NCBI GenBank assembly: GCA_963742715.1
Contig: CAVUMR010000002.1
Span: 1,240,001-1,304,000, forward strand
DNA length: 64,000 bases
Direction: 5' to 3'
From: CAVUMR01 sp963742715
GTDB taxonomy: Bacteria > Actinomycetota > Actinomycetes > Mycobacteriales > Micromonosporaceae
The notes beneath the pieces were generated by a model. That model made no database searches, had not been told where the DNA came from, and saw nothing but the letters and a program-made list of their open reading frames with translations. Below, in pieces: positions 1-8,230 of the stretch. A program made the position numbers and the translations under genes. Numbering within the stretch: position 1 is the stretch's first letter; each line of letters starts with the position of its first letter.

Positions 1-387
1 GACGCGGACGGGCTGGGCGGATTCCTGCGCTCTATCGAGGGTCGGCCGAAGGTGCGGATCGTGGCGAAGGCCGGTGCCGCCGCCCGGATGCGGGCGACCG
101 CCCAGTCCGACCTGGTCGGCGTGGTACGCCGGGCGTTGCCCTGGGTGCGGGACGTGGTCCGGGTCGACGTGGCCGACTGGGGCGCCGACGAATGGTCCCA
201 GGGGGCGTTCACGTATCCCCGACCCCGGCTGGGCTGGGCGGCCCGAAGCTGGGCCGAACCACTCGCCGGCACGGTCTTCTTCGCGGGTGAGGCAACCCAG
301 GGCGGCGATGGCCCGCCCAGTGTGCACGGCGCGGTCGCCACCGGTCAGCGCGCCGCCGAACAGGTGATGGAGGCGATGGCGAAGTGA
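1..387 (+). CDS. Flavin amine oxidase, C-terminal part (truncated by window edge)
   Basis: The reading frame is open from base 1, so only the last 128 residues of the protein are visible. The C-terminal segment carries the FAD-contacting signature of the flavin-containing amine oxidase family, FFAGEATQGGDGPPSVHGA, followed by a helix of the usual ATGQRAAEQV type. Such enzymes oxidise amines or amino acids to imines with FAD and O2. The stop overlaps the GTG start of the Rieske gene by 4 bp, so the two are probably translationally coupled in an operon entering from the left. The substrate cannot be inferred. The family call is secure, the role in the neighbouring pathway is inference. Confidence 0.85.
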   Translation, partial: DADGLGGFLRSIEGRPKVRIVAKAGAAARMRATAQSDLVGVVRRALPWVRDVVRVDVADWGADEWSQGAFTYPRPRLGWAARSWAEPLAGTVFFAGEATQGGDGPPSVHGAVATGQRAAEQVMEAMAK

Positions 388-1319
388 CAACAACCAACGG
401 CACCTCGAACAGCACGTTGCATGCCGGGTGGTACCTGCTCGCGCTGGACGAGGAGATCAAACCGGGCGTCACGCCGCACCTGCTCGGCCGGCGGGCGCTC
501 ATCGCGGTACGGGACGGCGACGAGATCCGGGTGTACGACGGGACCTGTCCGCACCGGGGCGCGAATCTCGGCTACGGCGGAGCGCTGGTACCCGGTGGGC
601 TCCGGTGCCCGTTCCACGGCAAGCGGATCGCGCTCGGTGAGGAGGCGCCCGGCCGCTGGCGGGTGGCCGAACACCGGGTACTGCGCATCGGTGCCGCGGT
701 ATTCGTGCGGCTGTCCACCGACGTGTCTGACGACCGCGGTTTCGAGCAGACCATGAAGGAGCTCGCGGCCACCCGTACGTTCGTCGGCGCGCTCACCCAG
801 GACGTACCGACGCCACCGGAGTACGTGGTGGAGAACGCCTTCGACATCGACCACTTCAGCGCGGTACATCTGGTGCCTCGTACCGTCGGGATGACGATCG
901 GCTCCGGAGAGCACGGCGACATCACGTTCGAGAGCGCGTTCGTGATGAAGCGGCCACCGTGGGAGCGCAACGCCGGTACGGGCGAGTTCCACAGCCGCTT
1001 CTTCGCCCGCGCGTTCAGCCCGAGCATCGTGGTGACCGAGGTGGGCGCCTCGGAGTCGTCGCAGATCATCATCACCGGCGCGAACCCGGTCGATGGCGGC
1101 TGCGTCGCCCGGGTGGTGCTCGGGCTCCTGCCGGAGCAGCTGGAGCAGCTCGAGCCGCTGATCACCGGCGCCAAGCACGCGTTCAACCGGGACCTGGTCG
1201 TGTGGCGGCACCTGGACGTGAACGCGCCGGTCCGGTGGGACAAGCGGGACGAGCCGGTGATCAAGTACCGGGAGTTCTGCGACGGGTTCGCCGGGGTCGG
1301 GCTGCCGTGCTCGGCCTGA
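384..1319 (+). CDS. Rieske non-heme iron oxygenase
   Basis: This 311-residue protein has a Rieske [2Fe-2S] site, CPH (C55, H57) and CPFH (C75, H78), then the mononuclear iron site N151-x2-D154-x2-H157-x4-H162. The layout resembles single-component-type oxygenase subunits of the KshA/DdmC kind, which hydroxylate or demethylate small molecules using electrons from a separate reductase. No reductase or ferredoxin gene lies next to it in the visible part. The GTG start overlaps the amine oxidase stop, and the C-terminus overlaps the next gene. Its place in an oxidase-rich operon suggests tailoring of a natural product. The enzyme class is clear, the substrate is not. Confidence 0.88.
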   Translation: MTTTNGTSNSTLHAGWYLLALDEEIKPGVTPHLLGRRALIAVRDGDEIRVYDGTCPHRGANLGYGGALVPGGLRCPFHGKRIALGEEAPGRWRVAEHRVLRIGAAVFVRLSTDVSDDRGFEQTMKELAATRTFVGALTQDVPTPPEYVVENAFDIDHFSAVHLVPRTVGMTIGSGEHGDITFESAFVMKRPPWERNAGTGEFHSRFFARAFSPSIVVTEVGASESSQIIITGANPVDGGCVARVVLGLLPEQLEQLEPLITGAKHAFNRDLVVWRHLDVNAPVRWDKRDEPVIKYREFCDGFAGVGLPCSA

Positions 1320-2137
1320 CCGCGGCCGGCGACGGGCCGGCGGTGCTGTGGCTGCACGGGTACACGATGGACTCGACCGTGTGGCAGCGGCTGTGGCAGC
1401 TGCTCCCGGGCTGGCGACACGTCGGGGTGGACCTGCCCGGCCACGGCGGCTCGGATCCGCTGGCCCCCGGTACCACGCTGACCGACGTCGCGGCCGAGGT
1501 GGCCGAGGTGGCCCGTCGGGAGCAAGCAGAGCGGGTGGTCGCGCTGTCGTTCGGCTCGTGCATCGCGCTGCAGTTGGCGGCCGACGCGCCCGAGCTGGTA
1601 CGCAGCCTGGTGGTGGCCGCCCCGACCGTCGCCGGCGCGCCGCCGGAGCCCGGCACCGGCGACCGGTACCGCGAACTGGCCATGCTGATGCTCAGCGGTG
1701 CCGCCCCGGAGCAGGTGGCGGACCGGTGGATGACCTCGCCGCCGGACATCTTCCGCGGTACCGAGGAGCACCCGCAGCTGCGGGCGAGCCTGCGCGAGGT
1801 GATCGGCCGGCATTCCTGGGCGGAGTTGCGGACCGGCGCGATGGCGGGACTGGCCCGGCAGGTACACACCGACGAGGTGCTGCGCCGGATCACCGCGGAC
1901 ACCCTGGTGGTGATCGGGGACGCCGACATGCCGACGTTCGTCGACAACGCCGACCGGCTGGCCGCCACGCTCGACCGGTGCACGGTGCATCCGATGGAGC
2001 GTGCCGGGCACCTGTGCCTGCTGGAGCGCCCGGACGCGATCGCCCCGGCGCTGGCCGCCCATCTCTGCCGGGACACCCCGGCGGTCGGCGCGGCGGCACC
2101 GGCGGCCTCGTCCGAGCCGACGGGGGAGGGCCGATGA
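1307..2137 (+). CDS. Alpha/beta-hydrolase fold enzyme
   Basis: A 276-residue alpha/beta hydrolase. The oxyanion-side HG motif is in LWLHGYT near residue 15, the nucleophile elbow is ALSFGS with Ala in place of the usual first Gly, the acid is probably in VIGDAD, and the His lies in RAGHLCLLERPD. The GTG start at 1307 overlaps the end of the Rieske gene by 13 bp and gives the canonical short N-terminus. A GTG further in is possible. It could hydrolyse an ester, lactone or C-C bond in the pathway of the flanking oxygenases. The stop overlaps the ATG of the following P450, so co-translation is likely. Substrate unknown. Confidence 0.8.
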   Translation: MLGLTAAGDGPAVLWLHGYTMDSTVWQRLWQLLPGWRHVGVDLPGHGGSDPLAPGTTLTDVAAEVAEVARREQAERVVALSFGSCIALQLAADAPELVRSLVVAAPTVAGAPPEPGTGDRYRELAMLMLSGAAPEQVADRWMTSPPDIFRGTEEHPQLRASLREVIGRHSWAELRTGAMAGLARQVHTDEVLRRITADTLVVIGDADMPTFVDNADRLAATLDRCTVHPMERAGHLCLLERPDAIAPALAAHLCRDTPAVGAAAPAASSEPTGEGR

Positions 2138-3312
2138 CCGCGCCCACGCTGCCGCCGGAGGTGGCGCATCCGTTCTCGCCGGCCGGTCGGGCCGCTCCGT
2201 ACCCGGCCTACCAGTGGCTGCGCGAGACCGCGCCGGCGTACTACGACCCCACCGCCCGGATGTGGCTGCTGACCAACCACGAGTACTGCACGCTGGTGAT
2301 GCGGGACCGGCGGTTCTCCGCGTCGCTCGGACAGACCCAGCGCGCCCGCGACGACGACCTGCCGGCCTCGATGCTCACCACCGATCCGCCCGACCACAAC
2401 CGGCTCCGCGCGCCCGGCGCGCTGCTGCTCGGGCCGGCTGCCGTCCGTACGCTGGCCGACGAGCTGGACGCCGACGTCGACGCGCTGCTCGACAGCCTCG
2501 GTACCGGGGGAACCGTGGACGTGTCGGCGGCGATCGGCGAACCCCTGGCGGTCGCGGTGTTCGCCCGGGTGCTGCGGCTGCCGGACAGCGAGCGGGCGAC
2601 CTTCGCCGACCTGGCCCGTCGGGTCGCGGTGAACCTGGACCCGATGGCACGCGGCCCGGTCGCGGTCGCCGGTCGCGCGGCGATGGGGGAGCTGAGCGCT
2701 TACCTGGCCGAGCACGTACGCATGGTCGTACGTACCGAGCCCGAGTCGGCGTTGGCGCGTCTCGCCGGTGACACCCGGCTGACCCAACCGGAGATGCTCG
2801 GAATCCTCGGGCTGGCCGTGGTGGGCGGGTACCAACCGCTCGCCGACCTGCCCGCGACCGCGCTCGCCGTGCTGCTGCCGGTGCCGGGCGCCGTCGAGGT
2901 GCTCGCCGCGGCCGACCTGCCCGCCGCCGGCGCGATCGTGGACGAGGTGGTACGGCTGGAGAGCCCGATCCCGTTCATCGCCCGGGTCACCACCTCGGAG
3001 GTCGAGTTGGGTGACGTCACGCTGCCGGCGAACGCGCGGGTGTTGGCCGTGACCGCGGCCGCGAACCGGGACCCGGACGTGTTCGACCGGCCGGACGAGC
3101 CGGTGCTGGACCGCGCGTCCAACCCGCACCTCGCCCTGGGCGGCGGTCCGCACCTGTGCCTCGGCGCACCGCTGGTACGTACCGCCGGTGGGGTACTGCT
3201 CAGCCGGCTGGCCGCGCGGTTCCCGCGACAGCGACCGGTCGGTACCGACCTGACCTGGGCGCCGAGCCTGATCCCGCGACGACTGGTCGGGTACGCGGTC
3301 GACCTGGGCTAG
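2134..3312 (+). CDS. Cytochrome P450 with atypical I-helix
   Basis: This 392-residue protein is a class I bacterial P450. The ExxR motif is EVVR before LESPIPF, and the heme loop is LGGGPHLCLGAP with the thiolate ligand C342. The loop begins with Leu-Gly rather than the usual Phe-Gly. The I-helix region reads LAVVGGYQPLAD, so the acid-threonine pair that normally delivers protons to bound O2 is missing. P450s lacking it include peroxygenases and enzymes that use substrate groups for catalysis, so an unusual reaction is possible. It is the last gene of the coupled plus-strand operon and is followed by a hairpin terminator. Confidence 0.85.
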   Translation: MTAPTLPPEVAHPFSPAGRAAPYPAYQWLRETAPAYYDPTARMWLLTNHEYCTLVMRDRRFSASLGQTQRARDDDLPASMLTTDPPDHNRLRAPGALLLGPAAVRTLADELDADVDALLDSLGTGGTVDVSAAIGEPLAVAVFARVLRLPDSERATFADLARRVAVNLDPMARGPVAVAGRAAMGELSAYLAEHVRMVVRTEPESALARLAGDTRLTQPEMLGILGLAVVGGYQPLADLPATALAVLLPVPGAVEVLAAADLPAAGAIVDEVVRLESPIPFIARVTTSEVELGDVTLPANARVLAVTAAANRDPDVFDRPDEPVLDRASNPHLALGGGPHLCLGAPLVRTAGGVLLSRLAARFPRQRPVGTDLTWAPSLIPRRLVGYAVDLG

Positions 3313-3334
3313 CTCGGTTCAGCCGGATGGTGCC

Positions 3335-3361
3335 GTCGCGCCGGTGGTGAGCCGGCGCGAC
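3335..3361. terminator. Bidirectional hairpin between convergent genes
   Basis: A perfect 10-bp stem (GTCGCGCCGG paired with CCGGCGCGAC, 7-nt loop) sits between the stop of the P450 and the stop of the ABC permease on the other strand. No T-run follows, as is common in high-GC actinobacteria. Its position between convergent operons makes a shared terminator likely. Confidence 0.55.
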
Positions 3362-3362
3362 G

Positions 3363-4247
3363 TCAGCGCACCTTGGGCCCGCGCCACCGGAAGGTCAGTA
3401 CGCACAGCACCAGGCTGATGACGCACCAGACGCCGAGCATCAGCGCGATCCGGTCCAGCTCCCAGCTGTGTGCCGGTTCCACGATCGTGAACGAGTCGGG
3501 CAGGAACACCGACCGGAAGCCCTGCGCCATCCACTTGAGCGGGAAGAACGCGGCGAGCGTCTGCATCCACGCCGGCAACTGGTTGAACGGGAAGAACACA
3601 CCGGAGATGAACTGCAGCACCAGGAACGGCGGCGTGACGATCGCGGCCGCCGACCGGCTGTTCGGGATCAACCAGCTGTACGCCACCGCGAGCAGCGCGC
3701 ACGCGATCGTGCCGAGGGCGAGTACCCAGCTCAGCGTGAGCCAGCGTTCGCCGGTCGCCGGCAACGGCAGGTCGAAGAACAGCACCGCGAACGCGATCAG
3801 CAGCACCGTCTCGAGCAGCGTGGTGACCAGAACCCGGACCACCTTGCCGATGAAGTACGCCGTCTTGGGCATCGGAGTGGCGGCGAGCCGCCGGATGGTC
3901 CCGTTGTCGAGCTCGATCGCGATGTTGATGGCCAGGCCGGAGAAGGCCACGCTCATCACGCCACCGGCGACGATGCCGGACATGAAGACCTGTTTGAAGT
4001 CGACGTTCGTGCCCTCGACGGTGCCCGAGAAGATCGCACCGAGGACGAGCAGCAGCATGATCGGGAAGAGCAGCGTGAAGACGAGCGACTGCTTGTTCCG
4101 GAAGAACGACTTCAGCTCCACTACGGACCGGGCGACGCTGGTCTTCCACAGGCCGGGCAGCCCGGTCGGTGCCTCAGTGACCGCGTCGGGGTCACCGGGG
4201 GTGGCGGCCGGTCCGGTCGCCTGCGGGGTGGTATCGGTGTCGGTCAT
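3363..4247 (-). CDS. ABC-2 type transporter permease
   Basis: The 294-residue protein has a cytosolic N-terminus of about 45 residues and then about six hydrophobic segments typical of ABC2 membrane proteins (DrrB type), including LVFTLLFPIMLLLVLG and a conserved FFPFNQLPAWMQ turn between the last helices. It should pair with the ATPase encoded just upstream, with which it overlaps by 4 bp. Such exporters pump drugs or peptides out of the cell. There is no peptidase domain, so it would not remove a leader peptide. Proximity to the cysteine-rich precursor suggests export or self-resistance for its product. Confidence 0.88.
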   Translation of the reverse strand: MTDTDTTPQATGPAATPGDPDAVTEAPTGLPGLWKTSVARSVVELKSFFRNKQSLVFTLLFPIMLLLVLGAIFSGTVEGTNVDFKQVFMSGIVAGGVMSVAFSGLAINIAIELDNGTIRRLAATPMPKTAYFIGKVVRVLVTTLLETVLLIAFAVLFFDLPLPATGERWLTLSWVLALGTIACALLAVAYSWLIPNSRSAAAIVTPPFLVLQFISGVFFPFNQLPAWMQTLAAFFPLKWMAQGFRSVFLPDSFTIVEPAHSWELDRIALMLGVWCVISLVLCVLTFRWRGPKVR

Positions 4248-5266
4248 CGGGCCACCTCGTCACCGGATCCATCGGAGGTCGTGCCGGCGGGATCGCTCGA
4301 ACCGGTCCCGTCGCCGGCGGCTTCACTGGCGGCCGCGTCGCGGCTGCGCCGGATGAGGCCGAGGTAGATCTCCTCGAGGCTCGGCTGGTACACCCGGAGC
4401 TCGGCGAGCTCCTCGACGCCGGCGTCGGCGGCCCAGGCCAGTACCGAGCGCATCACCGCGGTCGGCGTGTGGGTGAGCAGGCCTACGTGGTGTTCTCGCT
4501 GCTCATCCGGGTCGGGCACGGTGTCGTCAGGCAACGGCGGCAGCGGCAGGTCGCGCAGGGCGCCGGTACGGACGAAGCTGACCGTGACCGGCGCGGTTTC
4601 CCGACCGCCCAGCTCGGCGGTACGTCCGGACGCGACCACCCGGCCGTCCACGATCACCGCCACCCGATTGGCGAGCGCCTCGGCCTCTTCCAGGTAGTGC
4701 GTGGTCAGCACCGTTGTCTTGCCGCGCTCGGCCAGGCCGCGGATCAGCTCCCAGGCTTCCCGGCGCGCCACCGGATCGAGCCCGGTGGTCGGTTCGTCGA
4801 GGAAGATCAGGTCCGGGTCGCCGACGATGCCGACCGCGATGTCGAGCCGGCGCTGCTGGCCGCCGGACATCGCGGTGGCCTGCTTCTTGCGCTCCTTGGT
4901 CAGGCCGACCATCTCGAGCACCTGGTCGACCGGAAGCGGCGCCGGATAGAACGCGCTGAAATGGGCCACCACTTCGCGGGTGGTGAGGTCGATGAACGCA
5001 CTCGTGGTCTGGGGCACCACACCGATCCGGGCCCGCCAGCCGCGAACGTCGTCAGCCGGATCCTGACCGAGCACCCGTACGGTGCCACCGGTCCGGCGGC
5101 GGGCGCCGGAGAGAATTTCCACCGTCGTGGTCTTGCCGGCGCCGTTGGGACCGAGCAGCGCGAATACTTCTCCCGCCGCCACATCGAGATCGACGCCCCG
5201 TACCGCCCAGAAATTGCCGTAACGTTTCGTGAGCGCGTGGACATCGATGGGTGGGGCCTGCGTCAT
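4244..5266 (-). CDS. ABC transporter ATP-binding protein (DrrA type)
   Basis: A 340-residue nucleotide-binding subunit with Walker A GPNGAGKTT, Q-loop VVPQ, signature MSGGQQRRLDIA, Walker B LIFLDEPTTGLD and switch His in TTHYLEEAEAL. The C-terminal extension of about 90 residues is typical for drug exporters of the daunorubicin DrrA group. The gene lies downstream of the precursor peptide gene, separated by a 30-bp perfect palindrome, and overlaps the permease gene. Exporter function is well supported. Which metabolite it moves is inferred from position only. Confidence 0.9.
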   Translation of the reverse strand: MTQAPPIDVHALTKRYGNFWAVRGVDLDVAAGEVFALLGPNGAGKTTTVEILSGARRRTGGTVRVLGQDPADDVRGWRARIGVVPQTTSAFIDLTTREVVAHFSAFYPAPLPVDQVLEMVGLTKERKKQATAMSGGQQRRLDIAVGIVGDPDLIFLDEPTTGLDPVARREAWELIRGLAERGKTTVLTTHYLEEAEALANRVAVIVDGRVVASGRTAELGGRETAPVTVSFVRTGALRDLPLPPLPDDTVPDPDEQREHHVGLLTHTPTAVMRSVLAWAADAGVEELAELRVYQPSLEEIYLGLIRRSRDAAASEAAGDGTGSSDPAGTTSDGSGDEVAR

Positions 5267-5388
5267 ACGTATTTACCAGCCAACCGGGGTCAGTGAATTG
5301 ATGCGCCGGACAGACTTGCACCCCAGCATTCGGCGGATCGCCGGGGCTGGGACGTGCCACAGCATAGACGAGCCCCGGGATAGGTGAA

Positions 5389-5418
5389 GCCGCGGCCGGT
5401 CGTACGACCGGCCGCGGC
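5389..5418 (-). terminator. 30-bp perfect palindrome after the precursor gene
   Basis: GCCGCGGCCGGTCGT is followed without a loop by its exact reverse complement. It lies 16 bp downstream of the precursor stop and 122 bp upstream of the ATPase start, with no T-run. A strong hairpin here would end or attenuate the short precursor transcript, giving a high precursor-to-transporter ratio. A second, weaker inverted repeat (CCGGGGCT / AGCCCCGG, 5341-5378) follows. Confidence 0.6.
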
Positions 5419-5433
5419 TTCGAAAGGTTTAAC

Positions 5434-5805
5434 TCAGGTGCAGCAGCAGCACGGGCAGCAGCAGCAGTTCACGTCGCCCGCCGCCACGCCGGCAAGGTCG
5501 CCCTCGCTCAGCTCAGCGGTGTCCAGCTGCGGGGTCTCCGGCACGTGCAGCTCGTAGAGGCCGGTCTCGAGACCGCGCTCCCACAGCTCAGTCTGCACGT
5601 CCAGGTTGCCCTCGTTCGAACCATCCGGCACGGTGCGGACCAGCACGACCTGCGCGTTCGCGGGAATCTCGACGCCCGCCTCACGCAGCGCCTCGGCCGG
5701 CGCGTCGGACAGCTTGCGGGCGTAGTCCTCGCTCGACCACGCGGTGATGAGCACGCGGGTGTAAGCGTTGACAAACGCCTCGCGCTCCTGGGGGCTCATG
5801 GCCAT
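5434..5805 (-). CDS. RiPP precursor, nitrile-hydratase-like leader with poly-cysteine core
   Basis: The ATG at 5805 follows a strong GAGGAGGAG ribosome site, giving 123 residues. Residues 1-110 resemble the NHLP leader family, derived from the nitrile hydratase alpha subunit, with the typical stretch APAEALREAGVEIPANAQ and an acidic tail TAELSEGDLAGVAAG. Cleavage after G110 is predicted, since AG/GG sites are usual. The remaining core would be DVNCCCCPCCCCT, with eight cysteines among its last ten residues, all encoded by TGC. An insertion of about 14 residues (DVQTELWERGLETG) interrupts the leader compared with textbook NHLPs. No YcaO, LanM or C39 peptidase gene is visible. Azole formation, thioether or disulfide cross-linking, or metal binding are all open. 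Confidence 0.82.
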   Translation of the reverse strand: MAMSPQEREAFVNAYTRVLITAWSSEDYARKLSDAPAEALREAGVEIPANAQVVLVRTVPDGSNEGNLDVQTELWERGLETGLYELHVPETPQLDTAELSEGDLAGVAAGDVNCCCCPCCCCT

Positions 5806-5934
5806 GGAACTCCTCCTCGGCACATAGCAGCGAATCGAACGGGCTGAGTCTGACACGAAGTACAAGCAATTCAACAGACTTAATTCCATATTGAGTATCC
5901 GGATGGGTTCCGAGTAGGCTCGTGCGAGCACTTG

Positions 5935-5966
5935 GCAATTACGTACGTAAACTCGTACGCAATTAC
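5935..5966. promoter_or_regulatory. Candidate operator between precursor and P450
   Basis: The 245-bp divergent gap is locally AT-rich. GCAATTAC occurs at 5935-5942 and again at 5959-5966, 24 bp apart, and the first copy runs into the perfect 12-bp palindrome TTACGTACGTAA (5939-5950). This arrangement fits a dimeric regulator controlling both the precursor (minus) and the P450-methyltransferase operon (plus). No regulator gene is visible nearby. The reading is inference from symmetry only. Confidence 0.4.
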
Positions 5967-6050
5967 TGAACGGAACTACGTAGCAGCTGAAGTCCTATAC
6001 GTATTGACGATTCGGTATTACGCAGGTCGCCCGGGGAGGTGGCAGTAGGT

Positions 6051-7397
6051 ATGTCAGTACACCCCGTCGGATTACGCATCCCGCCTGGACCGTCCGGCAT
6101 CCAGGGTCTACGCGGCATGCGCACCGACCCGCTCCCGTTCCTCGCCGAGCTGGCCCGGTACGGGGACATCACCCGGCACGAGACCGACGGTGAGACCGTC
6201 TATGTGATCAACCGTCCGGACGCGGCCCGGTACGTACTGAAGGACAACAACGCCAACTACACCAAGGACGCCACCCCGGACGACGCGATGCTGCGTCCAC
6301 TGCTCGGCAACGGGCTGCTGACCAGCAGCGGCGAGGACTGGGCCCGGCAGCGGAAGATGTGCGCCCCGGCGTTCCGGCGCAGTGAGGTGGAGACGTTCGA
6401 CACGATCTTCACCGACGCGGCCACCCAGCTGACCAACCAGTGGGCCGCTGCCGCGGCCGCCGGCACCGCGGTACGCGCCGACCACGACCTGACCGCGCTC
6501 ACCCTCACCGTGGTGATGAAGGCGATGCTGGGCGCCGACGTGGTCGGGGCCGGCGTCGGTGACGGCTTCGGCCGGGCGGTGGACGCGGTGAACCGGTTCA
6601 TCGGGCACTACGTACCGGCCGACGATCCGGATCCGGACGACACCCGCCGGCGCCGGCACGGGTACGTACAGGCGAAAGCGCTGCTCGACGCGGTGGTACG
6701 CACGATCATCGCGTCGCGCCGGATGTCCGACCGGGAAGCCGCGGCACACCGCGACCTGCTCGACGCGCTGCTCGGTACCGACCTGGACGTCACCGAGCTG
6801 CGCGACCAGGTGCTCACGATCGTGATGGCCGGCCACGAGACGACCGCGAAGTCGCTGAGCTGGACGCTGTACCTGCTCGACGCCCACCCGGAGGCGTTGG
6901 ACCGGGTGTACGCCGAGGTCGACGCGGTACTCGGGGACCGACCGCCGACCGCCGAGGACCTGCCCGCGCTGGAGGAGTGCCGGCGGGCCATCTCCGAGGC
7001 GATGCGGCTGTACCCGCCGGTCTGGCTGATCTCCCGCCGGGCGATGGGGCCCGATGTCGTCGGCGGGTACGACGTGCCCGCCGGGACGCTGGTGTGCATC
7101 AGCCCGTGGGTGCTGCACCGGCACCCGGACCACTGGGACGAGCCGCTGGCGTACCGACCGGAGCGGTTCGCGCCGGAGCTGTCGGCCGAGCGGCCGAGCC
7201 ACCTGTACCTGCCGTTCGGCGGTGGCGCGCGGATGTGCATCGGCAACCAGTTCGCGATGGTCGAGGCGGTGCTGGTGCTCGCCACCGTGCTGCAGCGGCT
7301 GCGGCTCCGGCTCGTACCCGACTTCCCGGTGGAGCCGGAGGCGCTGGTCACCTTGCGCCCCCGGCACGGGCTGATGATGGTGCCGAGCCTGCGATGA
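6051..7397 (+). CDS. Cytochrome P450 (second, canonical)
   Basis: ATG 6051 is preceded by GGGGAGGT at good spacing, giving 448 residues. An upstream in-frame GTG at 6039 overlaps that ribosome site and is rejected. The I-helix has the full AGHETTAKS motif, ExxR is EAMR, the PERF motif is RPERFAPE, and the heme loop is FGGGARMCIGNQ with C396. The overall style resembles the CYP102/CYP4-like bacterial P450s rather than the shorter class I type at 2134. It starts an operon divergent from the poly-Cys precursor and overlaps the methyltransferase start. A role in oxidative tailoring is likely, substrate unknown. Confidence 0.88.
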   Translation: MSVHPVGLRIPPGPSGIQGLRGMRTDPLPFLAELARYGDITRHETDGETVYVINRPDAARYVLKDNNANYTKDATPDDAMLRPLLGNGLLTSSGEDWARQRKMCAPAFRRSEVETFDTIFTDAATQLTNQWAAAAAAGTAVRADHDLTALTLTVVMKAMLGADVVGAGVGDGFGRAVDAVNRFIGHYVPADDPDPDDTRRRRHGYVQAKALLDAVVRTIIASRRMSDREAAAHRDLLDALLGTDLDVTELRDQVLTIVMAGHETTAKSLSWTLYLLDAHPEALDRVYAEVDAVLGDRPPTAEDLPALEECRRAISEAMRLYPPVWLISRRAMGPDVVGGYDVPAGTLVCISPWVLHRHPDHWDEPLAYRPERFAPELSAERPSHLYLPFGGGARMCIGNQFAMVEAVLVLATVLQRLRLRLVPDFPVEPEALVTLRPRHGLMMVPSLR

Positions 7398-8230
7398 CCG
7401 CGCCGACCACCTGCTCGTACGATCCGGCCGCGACCACGGCCGGTGGACTGGACGCCGAGGTCGCGCGACTGGAGGCGCAGGCGGAGCTGTCGTTCGACGA
7501 CGAGTTGCCGGTGCTGCGCGCCCTGGGCATCTCCGGCCCGGTGCTGGAGATCGGCTGCGGCCCCGGCGCGGTGGTGCGCCGGCTGCGCCAGGCGCTGCCC
7601 GGGACCGACGCGGTGTTCGGGCTGGACGTGGACCGGCGGCTGCTGTCGTACGCAACGGACAGCGGCGTACCGCTGGTCGCCGGCGACGGTCACCGGCTAC
7701 CGCTGCGTACCGGCACGTTCGGCACGGTCCTGCTGCGGTACGTGATCCAGCACTTCGCCGATCCGGCCGCGCTGCTGGCCGAGGCGCGCCGGGTACTGCG
7801 ACCGGGCGGCCTGCTCGTCCTGATCGACGTGGACGCCGAACTGTGGGGAGTGGCCGAGCCGATCTATCCGGAGCTCGCGTCGGTACACGCGCGGGTCGCG
7901 ACGGCCCAGGGTGCGGCCGGCGGCGACCGGATGGTCGGGCGCCGGCTCACCAGAATGCTCCGCGCCGCGGAACTGGAGAGTGTCGTACTGCGCACGTTCA
8001 GCACCACCAGCGACGAGCACCCGGTGGAGGCGTTCGAGCCGCATCTGGGGCCGAGTCGGCTCGCTCCGTACCTGACCGCCGGAGTGCTGTCACTGCGTGA
8101 TGTGGCGCTCGCTGCGGACCGTTGGGGACGTTTTTTACGTCATCCGGACACTTGGATAATGTTGCTCGGTTTCGTCGCCGCAGGTCGCAAGCCTGCGCGA
8201 CCCGCTATTGATCGAGGAGACATGCCATGA
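7394..8230 (+). CDS. Class I SAM-dependent methyltransferase
   Basis: A 278-residue Rossmann-fold methyltransferase of the Methyltransf_11/25 type. SAM-binding motif I is VLEIGCGPG near residue 50, the acidic loop is FGLDVD, motif II is the AGDGHRLPL segment, and post-motif LRPGGLLVLIDVD follows. The ATG at 7394 overlaps the P450 stop. The C-terminal third is longer than in minimal enzymes and probably shapes the acceptor site. Acceptor (O, N, C or S) cannot be told. It is co-transcribed with the P450 and a small membrane peptide. Confidence 0.85.
   Translation: MTAPTTCSYDPAATTAGGLDAEVARLEAQAELSFDDELPVLRALGISGPVLEIGCGPGAVVRRLRQALPGTDAVFGLDVDRRLLSYATDSGVPLVAGDGHRLPLRTGTFGTVLLRYVIQHFADPAALLAEARRVLRPGGLLVLIDVDAELWGVAEPIYPELASVHARVATAQGAAGGDRMVGRRLTRMLRAAELESVVLRTFSTTSDEHPVEAFEPHLGPSRLAPYLTAGVLSLRDVALAADRWGRFLRHPDTWIMLLGFVAAGRKPARPAIDRGDMP

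Noticed and set aside
3363..5266. ABC transporter as a peptidase-containing leader-cleaving exporter
   Set aside because: The ATPase begins directly with the nucleotide-binding domain and has no C39 peptidase domain.
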